Source: Vitellaria paradoxa (Eukaryota > Streptophyta > Magnoliopsida > Ericales > Sapotaceae). Taken from it: a stretch of 64,000 nucleotides of DNA. The notes under the pieces are model-generated. The model saw nothing but the letters and a program-made list of their open reading frames with translations. It did not search any database and had not been told where the DNA came from. Location of the stretch: the NCBI GenBank assembly GCA_019916065.1, contig CM034236.1, positions 23,782,941-23,846,940 of the forward strand, read 5' to 3'. The translations under genes and the position numbers were made by a program. Below, piece by piece: positions 1 through 8,906 of this stretch (its first letter is position 1; every line of letters begins with the position of its first letter).

Positions 1-90
1 CCTGTTTTCGAAGGGTTTTCAAACAATCCTATTCGAATTCGGATTCAAATCCAATTCTTCTAGTTTATCCAAAATTATTAAGAAAGTTTT

Positions 91-292
91 AATCGAAAAC
101 CTTTACCAGTGATTACAGAGAATATAGTCAAAGATTTTCGTTTTCGAATGTTTCTGAAATAAACTAATTCAAATTAGGATTCAAAATCTGAATTTTCAGT
201 TCTTCAAAATTATTGAGAAAATTTTAATCGAAAACCCTTACCAGTGATTACAGAGAATATAGTCAAAGGTTTTCGTTTTCGAAAGTTTTTGA
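91..292 (-). repeat. Tandem duplication inside the D1 LTR, period about 135 bp
   Basis: Two near-identical blocks each contain ACCAGTGATTACAGAG (from 105 and from 240) followed by a TTTTCG-rich stretch. The Athila-C LTR has an equivalent pair (ACCAGTGATCTCA at 40415 and 40547, 132 bp apart), so the duplication is older than either family. It lies in the transcribed leader part of the LTR, between the TATA-like box and the primer binding site. Confidence 0.7.
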
Positions 293-319
293 AAGAACTG
301 AATTAGGTTTTAAAAAGTG

Positions 320-416
320 TAGATCCCTTCGCATGAGCTTTCGCAAACCATGCGAAGGGTCTACGTACATCCCATAGATCAGAGTAAACTACCCTTTCTT
401 GATTCGTTGAATCAAG
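320..416 (-). other. Two leader hairpins in the D1 LTR
   Basis: Hairpin 1 has perfect 11-bp arms CCCTTCGCATG (325-335) and CATGCGAAGGG (349-359); five more pairs form outside them if one base bulges. Hairpin 2 has arms CTTGATTC and GAATCAAG around a 3-base loop (398-416). Both recur at the same LTR position in the Athila copies with altered arm sequence. They would lie in the RNA leader; function is unknown. Confidence 0.65.
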
Positions 417-753
417 AACTAGGGTTTCTACGCTAGCATGATTTTAAACAAAACGAAAGCAATAAACGAAAGCATAAACATTAGATCTACCACTAGAAAA
501 TAATAAATCATATATTAAATTAACGAAACGAAAGTCAACTTACACGGCAAGCAACTCTGAAACTACGTAATGAAAGAGCAGTGTAGCGAAGAACAACCAA
601 ACATCGAACAACTCCATAAACAAGACAAGTAATTGAAAACTCTCCAAAAGAACTATTCTAAAACTCTCAAAGTATCTGAAAATATGAAAAAGAGGTTCCT
701 AAAGTATGTAGAACTAAAACTAGGGCCCCCTTGGGTCGGCCATGTAGCAGATG

Positions 754-851
754 TTATAAAGAAGTTGTAAAGAAAACCCTAAAAGACGGAGTGAAGCCGC
801 GCGCGCATAACACACTGTGGTCCGGACCGTTTGGCAGGTGGTCCGGACCAC
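754..851 (-). promoter_or_regulatory. D1 LTR promoter: palindrome pair plus TATA-like box
   Basis: GGTCCGGACC occurs at 819-828 and 840-849, exactly 21 bp apart; the second copy extends to a 14-bp perfect palindrome GTGGTCCGGACCAC (838-851). On the minus strand a TATA-like CTTTATAAC lies at 754-762, about 57 bp downstream. The same layout is seen in the other LTR families of this window. The promoter role is inferred from position. Confidence 0.6.
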
Positions 852-1302
852 AGAAACTTTGTTCTTCAAGTTCTGCTTCTCGTTTGCTGCTTCTGACAGC
901 TTTCTATCCTCAACTTCCACTGCGATTTTGACCTCGCAAACGATCGATTCAGGCTTCGGCTAAAGCACGAAAGTTGTAGCCCTTTGAGTCTTCTTTCCAA
1001 CCCAAAAAGAATCAGGTCAATCCGAGTTGTGAGTGAAAAGTTATGGTCTAAATACTGACAAGGTGTCGAGCTGGAACTTCAGCTGCACACCACTTCAACT
1101 ATCTTGAACTTTGGACCATTTTTTCCTCCTCGGAAGCCACTTTCAACACTGCTAATCTCACGTATTTTCCCCTTTTACCTGCAATTAAGAGAATAAACAC
1201 TATAAATAATAAAATAACGATAAAACTTTGAAATTAACTACTTAAATGCATCAATGAGTATCAAAATGTGGAGTTTGTAATTGCACTTTTCAAGTGTAAT
1301 CA

Positions 1303-2361
1303 ATGATATAAAAGGGCAAATTTCTGATGTACTGAGGTCGAAACCTTACGCGCTTCTTTTCCTTTCTTAGTTTAGTTTAGATTAAGGTTAAGGTTTTGAT
1401 TTCGCTTTGGGTTGCTCAAGCTTTGTTTCATCTTCGCATTAAGATTAACTTGTAAGTTACTTTCGTTACTTTGTTTTAATTGAAGGTTCATTATCTTCTA
1501 TAACTTTGTTCTTTATTTTCGTTTCGTAGTATTTCATATTTCATAGTCTTTGTTTGTGATTGATTTGTTTTCGAAATCGCTCTAAACCTTTTCGATCTTC
1601 TTCATTTTCGTGTTTTGTTGCATGATGAAGATGATTTTCTTTTCAAAAGGCTTTGTTCATGCTTTTCCAATGTTAGGCTAGGGTTTTTCTTGGTTTTAAC
1701 CTGGGAGTGTAATCGAATCGAAGGAGTTGAATTCAGATAGTTCGAACTGAAATTTGTTTATCATCTTCTGAATAAAAATGTAAGGATTGTAATCCTAGAT
1801 TAATTTTCTAAAACGAATCACCCGTGATAAAGTTGAACTTTGGTTACGATCGTGTAAATCGAAGGTTAATTCCATGTCTCGATGATTTCGAATTTGATTT
1901 CAAAACCCTAGATTAGTGATCTCCTTACGAAAAAGGGTTTTTGATTGTTAAATCTTCTGACCTAATATTACAGGTGTAAGAATTAGGTTGCGTTAATTAC
2001 ATATCCGAATTTAGCCCTTCGAGGACATTACAGGATTAGGTTAAGGACAAGTGCTTCCATTCACACGATTTGTTTAAGTTCAATTTACGTAGTTTGTTAA
2101 AGTTTGCATCTTCGTGTTTTCGTTTTTCATCTAATTAGTGTTTTCAACTTTCAAATCATCATCTCAATTCCCTATTCGAAACTCCAAAAAGATTTTCATC
2201 TTTTCTTTTTAAGATTTTCGCAAGTGTTTTCGAAACCAAGTTTTCCAAAGATTTAGTCACACCCTTGCTCCCTGTGGAAGATGACCTAGGACTTATCTAG
2301 ACTAAACTCAACCGACCTCTTATACTTGAGAGTGAGCCACTATCAAATTAGAGAGCAGTCA
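1303..2361 (+). mobile_element. Element A 5' LTR, 3' two-thirds
   Basis: It aligns throughout with the 3' LTR part 30603-31652, including the shared segment starting aaaagggcaaat and the end ...AGAGAGC(A/G)GTCA. A TATA-like TATAAAAG lies at 1307-1314 directly beside the D1 insertion. The upstream third, where the GGGCGCCC array would lie, is on the far side of D1 and outside the window. Confidence 0.85.
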
Positions 2362-2367
2362 AGTTTT

Positions 2368-2385
2368 TAGCGCTGTTGTCGGGGA
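2368..2385 (+). other. Primer binding site of element A, tRNA-Asp type, degenerate
   Basis: TAGCGCTGTTGTCGGGGA begins six bases after the LTR. The intact plant tRNA-Asp complement, seen at 15751 and on the minus strand at 51944, is TGGCGCCGTTGCCGGGGA. The three differences are one G-to-A and two C-to-T changes, the pattern expected from cytosine deamination. Confidence 0.8.
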
Positions 2386-2692
2386 GCAACGGTGTCTATG
2401 TGCTGAACTCGGAGAGCTTGTGGATGAAAGCACTTGCTGGTGCGGTTACATTTGGACTTCCAGGTGACATCACTCCTTATTTCTTTTCTTTTGTATATTT
2501 CATTTTTTATTTTGATTTTTTTCTCTAGTTTTAGGATTTTTCTTCTTTTAGATATTTGAAAAAAAAAACAAAAATAATATAGTCATTTGCATTCATATAA
2601 TCTAGCTTGCATGTTAGTAAACTTAGGTTGCATTTTAGTGTAGTTTTTCTCTCTTCTTATTTTGTTTTCATTTTTATTTTCTGATCTTAGAC
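2386..2692 (+). other. Leader of element A between PBS and gag
   Basis: Noncoding, T-rich stretch with no recognised domain. It would be the 5' untranslated region of A's genomic RNA, where packaging signals would be expected; none can be identified from sequence alone. Confidence 0.5.
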
Positions 2693-4203
2693 ATGGATAT
2701 TGGTGATCTTGTACATGGCCCTTTTGATACCCGAGAATACATAGAGTATCTAGGTGGCATGTTTGGATATGATTTTACATTAAATACATATAGTATGCTT
2801 CCCCAATTTTTCGGGCATGAGGAGGAAGACCCCTGTCTTCATCTCGATAAGTTTAAGGCAGTGTGTGGTTTATGTGATGATGTTAGAATGAGCAAGAGAA
2901 TTAGGTTTATGTTTTTCCCTTTATCTTTACAAAGTGTGGCTGGTGACTGGTGCTATGATTTTGGTGAATGGACCACTTGGGATCAGTGTTATCAAGCTTT
3001 TATTGAACATTTCCTCCCTATTCATCAAACCTTCACCCATGGCTTTCAAATTAGAAATTTTTATCAAAAGAAGGGTGAAGTATTTTATAAATGCTGGGAG
3101 AGATTTAACATACTTTTGGACACTTTCCCAAGTCATAGATTAGAGTTAGGGGACATCATAGCCATATTATACAATGCTCTGCCTCATAGGTTGCACTAGG
3201 CGTTTGATATAGTCTTGTGGAAGGAATTTCTTGACCTCACACCGGGTGAGGCATGGTCATTCCTTGAATTTTTCTATGAACACACCAAGCCATGGGAAAG
3301 ACTTTAACCTATATTTGAACCATATGTACTTGAAAGCCACACTGACCTTTTCCTGCAAGTTCCTACTTCATTAGACCTTCATGATCCATCCTTTGGAAGT
3401 AGCATATGCATGGAGCCTGATTACTCAGATTTTGCATGTCCCAACCTTGTTCCACTTACTAAGGGCCAGTCTGAGGAGCCCCAAGATTATTGGCCTTGTG
3501 ACCCTTATGATGTACAATTTGAGACCATAGGCACTGAGTGGGAAAATTGCCTAACCACATTAGGGATGATGTTTGGGATGTGTGTCTTTCTCATTTCCTT
3601 GTGGACACTCCCATTCAGGAGATTTCTTTACCACCTATTGAGAGTCATGGAGACATGCAGTCCTTTCCTACTACTAAGTTTAATGCTCTACCGACCCAGA
3701 CCACCACGGGCCTTATTGAGAGTCTTTTGACTTCCTTTGAGAAATTGCAAGTTACATTGCTTGAGGAGCATATCATGGAGTTGGTAGATCCTTTTTCACT
3801 TACTTATACACCTGAGGTTGAGAGTGGTGCACACCTCTCACCTTTTGGCATAGCCCCACCCACAAGTGTTACTCCGGGGATTGTGAGTGATTACACCATG
3901 ACCGATCATCACTGGGGGGAAGTAGGAGACATTGGGGGTGAGTACGTTGATTTTCTAGGTATCAAGAGGCTGATTGAACCCACCATATCCATCTCTTTGA
4001 TTGCATTATGGCCGCATCCAAGGTTTTATGAACCTCACCTGGCCTTCTTTCCGCCGGACTGTTTTACACCTAAGGAGCGTCCACCTTTGGTGCTTCATGG
4101 GCCCAAAGAAATATTTTATTTTTTGAACCATTTGTGGATACATGGGATAGAAAGGGTGTTGGATAACCTTTCTTCTTTCTTTTCCTTGTACATAGTAGAT
4201 TAG
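2693..4203 (+). pseudogene. Gag-like protein of element A, broken by stops and a frame change
   Basis: The first open stretch (168 residues from 2693) matches the plant retrotransposon Gag fold (Retrotrans_gag): a Trp-rich AGDWCYDFGEWTTWDQC segment, then FIEHFLPIH and the closing FYQKKGEVFYKCWERF with LLDTFPSH. The frame continues past a TAG at 3197 and a TAA near 3306 (consistent with CAG and CAA decay) to about 3540, then moves to another frame that stays open to 4203. The C-terminal third (222 residues from 3538) has no motif I know: no zinc knuckle and no aspartic protease motif. ATG 2693 is chosen because it directly precedes the conserved region. In life it would form virus-like particles, possibly packaging A's RNA with polymerase supplied in trans. 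Confidence 0.7.
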
Positions 4204-4610
4204 AGTTTTCTTTTTCTTATTTGCTCATGTTTTTTTTGGTTTGATTTTCTTCTCTTATTTCTTCTTTTGTACTACCTCGTTCTCTTGTCTTATTTTCCCT
4301 TTATTTTTCTTTTATTTTCTTTCTAAACTTTTCTCTTGTATAGCTTTTTCTTTTCTTCAAATAAGGCAGCTCTTGAGGTAATAACCTTCCTCTGCCTTTT
4401 CTCTTATTTCTTCTTTTCTTTTCTTCAAATAGTGCTGTAGAATCTAGGTTGGGGGGTGTTTTGGGGGATGCCTTAAGGGCCTTGAATAATGGCTGCATGC
4501 TTGGTTTAATGTGTGCTATTTTCTTCTTTATGCTTTTTATGGCTATTATTTCATGCTCCTCATCATGCTCACTTTGCACACTACGGACCCACTTGTCTCT
4601 CATAGTTCTT

Positions 4611-4644
4611 ACATTGAGGATAATGTTTAGTTTAGGTTGGGGGG
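4611..4644 (+). other. Internal hairpin plus G6 tract (PPT-like) in element A
   Basis: ACATTGAGGATAATGT (4611-4626) can fold into a six-pair stem (one G.U) with an AGGA loop, followed after 12 bases by GGTTGGGGGGTAG. The order, hairpin then T-rich spacer then G tract, mirrors the terminal PPT module at 30129-30165. The same internal module is found in Athila-1 (24542-24575), Athila-C (43183-43216) and E (39806-39840). Confidence 0.55.
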
Positions 4645-6271
4645 TAGAGTTAGCATGATGACACTTTGTGCTGAATTGTCAAATTTTTCAAATTTTGAGC
4701 ATCTTTGAGCTTACATACATGACTTAGCGCATTAATACTTGCATGTTGGCCCTTTTTGGTTTGGTTGATTATGGAATTGAGTGAGAGCGTGATAAATGAG
4801 TTTTGTTCAAGCATTAATAGGAAACTTAATTCAAGTTGAGTGTGTTATGACCTTGTGCATTTTTGTGACTATCATGGAGAAGAGCTCGTGTGCTTAGGAG
4901 TAGATTTTGTTTGACATTGGTTAATTGAGCATTTTTAGACTAGGTGGAGACTTATACCCCTATGGTGAGCTTTTGAACCTATTATTATTTTCTTGAGGGG
5001 TTGCACATAATCCCAGCTCTTTTGTTCTTCACTTTGATTTTCAATGCACTAATTGCATTACACACACTTGCATGAGTTTCACTTGGCACACTATGAGTTG
5101 TTGCAAGCTTTGAAAATGATGCTAGGTCGTCATTGTTATTTTGAGCCTTCTTGCCCTTTCTTGGATATGAAATTGCCTTAGGAACCAACTTGAAGCCTTT
5201 TAATAAAGTGTGTGATATTTATATATATAGTTTTCTTGGCTCCCATCTCATATATTATCCCTTAACCTTGTTCACACACTTTTAAGCCTTTCCCTCACAT
5301 GTTTTGGGTTGTGAAAAGTGCTTCAATGTCAGTGATGTGAATGGGGGTTGGGAATAGAAACTTTTGAGAGTATATTGAGAGGGAATATTAGGTGGAGAAT
5401 TCAGCTTATATTTATTTCATTGTTTCAAGAAAAAAAAAAGAAAAGAAAAGAAAAAAGAATAAAAACATAAAAAAAAAACAAATTTCATTCCTTTTGCTTA
5501 TTCAATTGTGGGACTTATGCTTTGTAATGTAGTTGCTAAGAGTGTCCCAAGAGTAGGTTGTAAGTTTTTGAATAAGCTTCATGTTGTTGGTTAGGGTATA
5601 GAAATGAAATGGTAGTTTGGGACTTGTGCGTACTTGAGCATATTTATCCCAAGGCATGTGCTTTGATTTCCATAACTTTCATTGTTTAACCATTACCCAT
5701 GGCCAAGTTACAACCGGATTAAAGACCTAGTGGATTCTAAGCGAGCAACTCTTGTGTGTGCACATAGTGGCCTTGTGTAGGTTGTGTGATGTGATTTCTT
5801 GCATGGCATTGGAATTTCTTGATATGAGCTGTCCACTCGAAACTTCAATTTAGTTCACTCTCTTGTTTGTGGGGTCATGTGTAACTAGAATAGCATCCTA
5901 TGCTATTAGGTGAGTGTGAACCCTTGATGAGTGAATTTCTTTCTATGAGTGGTCTCTTGTGAGAATTTGAAGTCGAAACTTAGTTCTGATTATGCTCTCA
6001 AGACCTTGTTGAATGAGTGACACTGTTTTGCACACATGCCCTTTCAATTTTGATAGCAAATGCATTCATGCTAGCACTTGGGAATTGCACATAATATTTG
6101 AATTTTGTGACTTGTTGGGCTTAAACTCGAGTCATTATTGACCTTAATCACTCTTTGACAACTTGAGACCATACCATAGATGTTTGTGTATAGCATCACT
6201 GCAAACCCTCACGAGACCTTACTCGTTCACTTGGGGGAACCTAGGGGTTTAAAGGGCTTGCCTTACGAGCT

Positions 6272-6276
6272 AAGTG
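6272..6276 (+). repeat. Target-site duplication of element B (aagtg), left copy
   Basis: aagtg directly precedes the LTR start TGTAATACC at 6277; the identical aagtg follows the LTR end ...TTGACA at 29991-29995. Bases on either side rejoin into element A sequence that parallels Athila-1 near 26070. Confidence 0.9.
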
Positions 6277-6449
6277 TGTAATACCCTGAATTTTCATGTT
6301 AATATAATTTGATGGTTTTAACAAGTTTTGGGCATGTTAGTATGTTAATTAAGTGAGTTTAGTCATTAATGATGACTTAGGGGTGTGGATTTTGGAAGAA
6401 TTGGGCAAAATAGCTCAAAAGTCAACATTTTGACTCGGGGCATGCAGAG

Positions 6450-6538
6450 GGGCACCCAAAGTAGAGGAGGGGCACCCAAGGTAGAGGAGGGGCGCCGATG
6501 GGTCTAGGACGGGTGCCCATGGTCCATGACGGGCGCCC
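6450..6538 (+). promoter_or_regulatory. First GGGCGCCC array of the B LTR
   Basis: Five cores of the palindrome GGGCGCCC or near variants (GGGCACCC, GGGTGCCC, GGGCGCCG) start at 6450, 6470, 6490, 6511 and 6531, a period of 20-21 bp with variable spacers. Substitutions are mainly CpG-type. A TATA-like run lies about 125 bp downstream. The same array occurs in the 3' LTR at 13870-13958. Confidence 0.65.
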
Positions 6539-7319
6539 CACTTATGCAGAAAATCAGCAGAAGGGTGTTCTTTGGTTGGAAGGCCGAGACTTAACCCTAT
6601 TGACACCTATGACAAGCTAGGGGTGAGGGGAGACCTGAGGATTACTGTTTGGGGATTAAAAATATTGTTATATATATATATATTAGATTGATTTGATGTA
6701 TGAAAGAGAGAGAGAAATGACTTGAAAGAGAGAGGGTTCAGTTGAAGCAAAGAGGAAAAGCAAAGGAAGACCAAAGGAAGAACCGGTTGGGTTTTCAAAG
6801 GTAGGTTTTCCAAATCTTCGTAAAATTCAAATTCCTTTTGCAAAGTTGAAATTAGGACCTTAAGAAACCTCCTTATGTAATTTGTTTGTAGTTTTGATCA
6901 AGGAGGGAGGAGATTGACCTCATCAAAGTTTGAGGGTTTGGAAGCTCAAGACACCTCCATTTTGATCTATCTTTTTACCACTCAAGGTAGGGATTTCTAG
7001 TCTCATTTTGGTATATATGAGATGTATTTGAGCTAGTAAACACTTCTATGAAATTTATTTAAGATTTGGAAACCTTGGAAGTGGAGTTTGTGTGGATGAA
7101 TGGTTGTGTGTATATATATGTATAGGTTGGAGCTAGATTTTTGTATTGAGGAAATGAATGGATTAAAGTTTGTTTTGGTGGACTTTTTGGAGTCTTCTAG
7201 GTCCTAGACAACTCAAGAAAATAAGGTATTAGGTTAGATATTGAATTGGGTAAAGTTTGGAACCTAAAAACATGGCTTAGAGCTTGAACCCGAGCAAAGT
7301 AGCTTTCTGGACAACAGAT

Positions 7320-7431
7320 GAGCGCCCATGGGTTTTGGTGGGGTGCCCATGACCCTTGAGGGGCGCCCATGATCTTATGTGGGGCACCCATGACCCCTCA
7401 AGGGCGCCCATGAACTTTTGGAGGGGCACCC
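7320..7431 (+). repeat. Second GGGCGCCC array of the B LTR
   Basis: Six cores start at 7320, 7341, 7361, 7382, 7402 and 7424; spacing is 20-22 bp and most are followed by ATG. The 3' LTR copy is at 28262-28371, where one core has lost bases (near 28302). It is not a CRISPR array: the repeats are far too short and the spacers degenerate. Confidence 0.7.
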
Positions 7432-8894
7432 ACAGAGACTAGAACACCTTTCTTGTAAAGGGGAATGCTTGCTACCATGAATGAAATGAATTGGAAGCCT
7501 AATTTGAGATAAAGGTCTTAATCAAACAAAATTGTGAATATGCCTTAATGTAAACTAAATGTTGAAGTGTATGAACTTGTGATTGCTTTAATGAATTGTG
7601 ATTTGGCAAAGGGAACTCATGTTCATAACAATTAAAGATGTTAAATGTTTGATGATGCTTAATAAATGTTGTTATGTAATGAATCCTGGGATGAACCGGA
7701 ATGTGGATTTGTGTTGTGGAAAAGTATATGATGTTGAATGTGGAGTCGTGAATGATGAGATGTGATATGATGAATGATTGTTTGTGTGACAGGGGCCGTG
7801 GTGGGGTGTGGTAAACAGGAAGGGTTTGAGATTACGCTCGGGTTGAGAGTCCCGGAACCTACGCAGGGTTTGGTATCAATGCCAGTGGGTTAATAGCCCA
7901 CAACATTGTGAGTGTATGGGTTACCTGTGACCTTGGATTGTGATCCTAAACGATGGTGTTTGGTTTGCCATTTCTGTTGGGTCTGGACCCATAAAAGACG
8001 GTGTTGTGTATACATCCAACCCCCGATGATTTGTGTGACTATGATTGTGTGATGGATTGATGGAAAGTGATGATGTGGAAGTGAATACATGATTAAATGT
8101 TGAATTTCTAACATTGTGGTAGGGAATGTGATTAGATGTAATGTTGAGAAATTTAATAATGAAGATTATTTGGAATTGAATGTTACATTGTGATGTTGTT
8201 GAATGTTAATAGATGTTGTAAATATGGTTATGTGATCAATTTTGATTAAACATTAAAAAGTGAATTGAAATGTGATTTGAGACTTAAGAATGAGAATTCA
8301 AGGATTAAGTATTGGTTGGAATTGAATTTCTTTTTACAATATTGTTGTGTATAAAGGTACATAGTCTAAATTGGTGATGTCAATGAATGATTTTGATTTT
8401 AGAGTATAGGTGGTAACTAGATACATCATAAAATGCTTGCATGTGTGGAATACATATCATATATGTTTATTTGAGACTTGTGGGCACAAGTGGACCCGTG
8501 CTCACATCCCTACAGACTTTGATGCAGGTACAAGCAATAACAATCAAGTGGGTTGATGTGTTGGGACTAGGAGGTTATGCATGAGCCCTACCAAGCTTAT
8601 CAAAGCTCTTGGTCATCTAGTTTAAATTTCTTTTGGGAATTGTAATGTTGTACATTTATGAACTCTTTTAGTTTGGTTGTAATGGCCATAAGGCCTAAGT
8701 TATGTGATTTGGGAATGGTGTATTGTGGTTGGTGACATGGCAATAGTCAAGGTTAAACTTATGTTATTCTATCTTATGTCTTGGGCTCACTAGCTTATAT
8801 TGCGTTGCTCTGATTATGGGATTGGTTATATTAGTGCATGTTATGTGTGTTTATCACTCACCCCTCGGGTCGCGAGATCCAGGGCGTGACAGGT

Positions 8895-8906
8895 TGGTAT
8901 CAGAGC
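8895..8906 (+). other. Primer binding site of element B, initiator tRNA-Met type
   Basis: TGGTATCAGAGC starts three bases after the 5' LTR end (8891). This is the usual complement of the plant initiator methionine tRNA 3' end. Confidence 0.9.

Larger units (their letters stand above)
1..1302 (-). mobile_element. LTR of family D1, right-hand (5' in element sense) end, truncated by the window edge
   Basis: The right edge ends ...GTGTAATCA, which on the minus strand reads TGATTACACTTG, the same LTR start as the Athila copies elsewhere here. It abuts element A's 5' LTR at 1303; the next bases atgat match target sequence also present in A's other LTR, so D1 was inserted into A. The interior shows standard Athila-like LTR parts in minus orientation: palindrome pair and TATA-like box (754-851), leader hairpins (320-416) and duplicated ACCAGTGAT units (91-292). 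The rest lies left of the window, so a solo LTR and a full element cannot be told apart. Confidence 0.8.
4204..6276 (+). other. Long 3' noncoding region of element A, with internal PPT-like modules
   Basis: No coding domain. It aligns by eye with 24469-26100 of Athila-1 and, inverted, with Athila-C; shared landmarks include the CATCATGCTCA segment, TAGTGGATTCTAAG and the CTCACGAGACCTTACTCG segment. It holds two GGTTGGGGGG tracts (ending 4456 and 4644); the second follows a small hairpin at 4611-4626. A purine-rich A tract lies at about 5428-5480. Element B is inserted at 6277; A resumes at 29996. Confidence 0.7.
6277..8891 (+). mobile_element. Element B 5' LTR (2615 bp)
   Basis: Starts TGTAATACCCTGAA and ends GGGCGTGACA. 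It holds two GGGCGCCC arrays (6450-6538 and 7320-7431), a TATA-like ATATATATATATA run at about 6667 and a GAGAGAGA run after it. Compared with the 3' LTR it lacks about 160 bp (equivalent to 28393-28552). Small open frames inside are chance. Confidence 0.9.

Noticed and set aside
2693..4203. Gag of element A as a domesticated host gene
   Set aside because: It sits between a PBS and PPT with flanking LTRs and has stop codons and a frame change, so it is a transposon remnant.
4301..4603. Lys/Arg-rich minus-strand frame
   Set aside because: Composition is a by-product of T-rich noncoding sequence on the plus strand; not seen in related elements.
7320..7431. Regularly spaced short repeats that could look like a CRISPR array
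   Set aside because: Cores are 8-12 bp with 8-9 bp degenerate spacers inside a plant LTR; no cas genes and a eukaryotic context.
8895..8906. A tRNA gene at TGGTATCAGAGC
   Set aside because: Only the 12-base primer complement is present; no cloverleaf and its place next to an LTR explains it.
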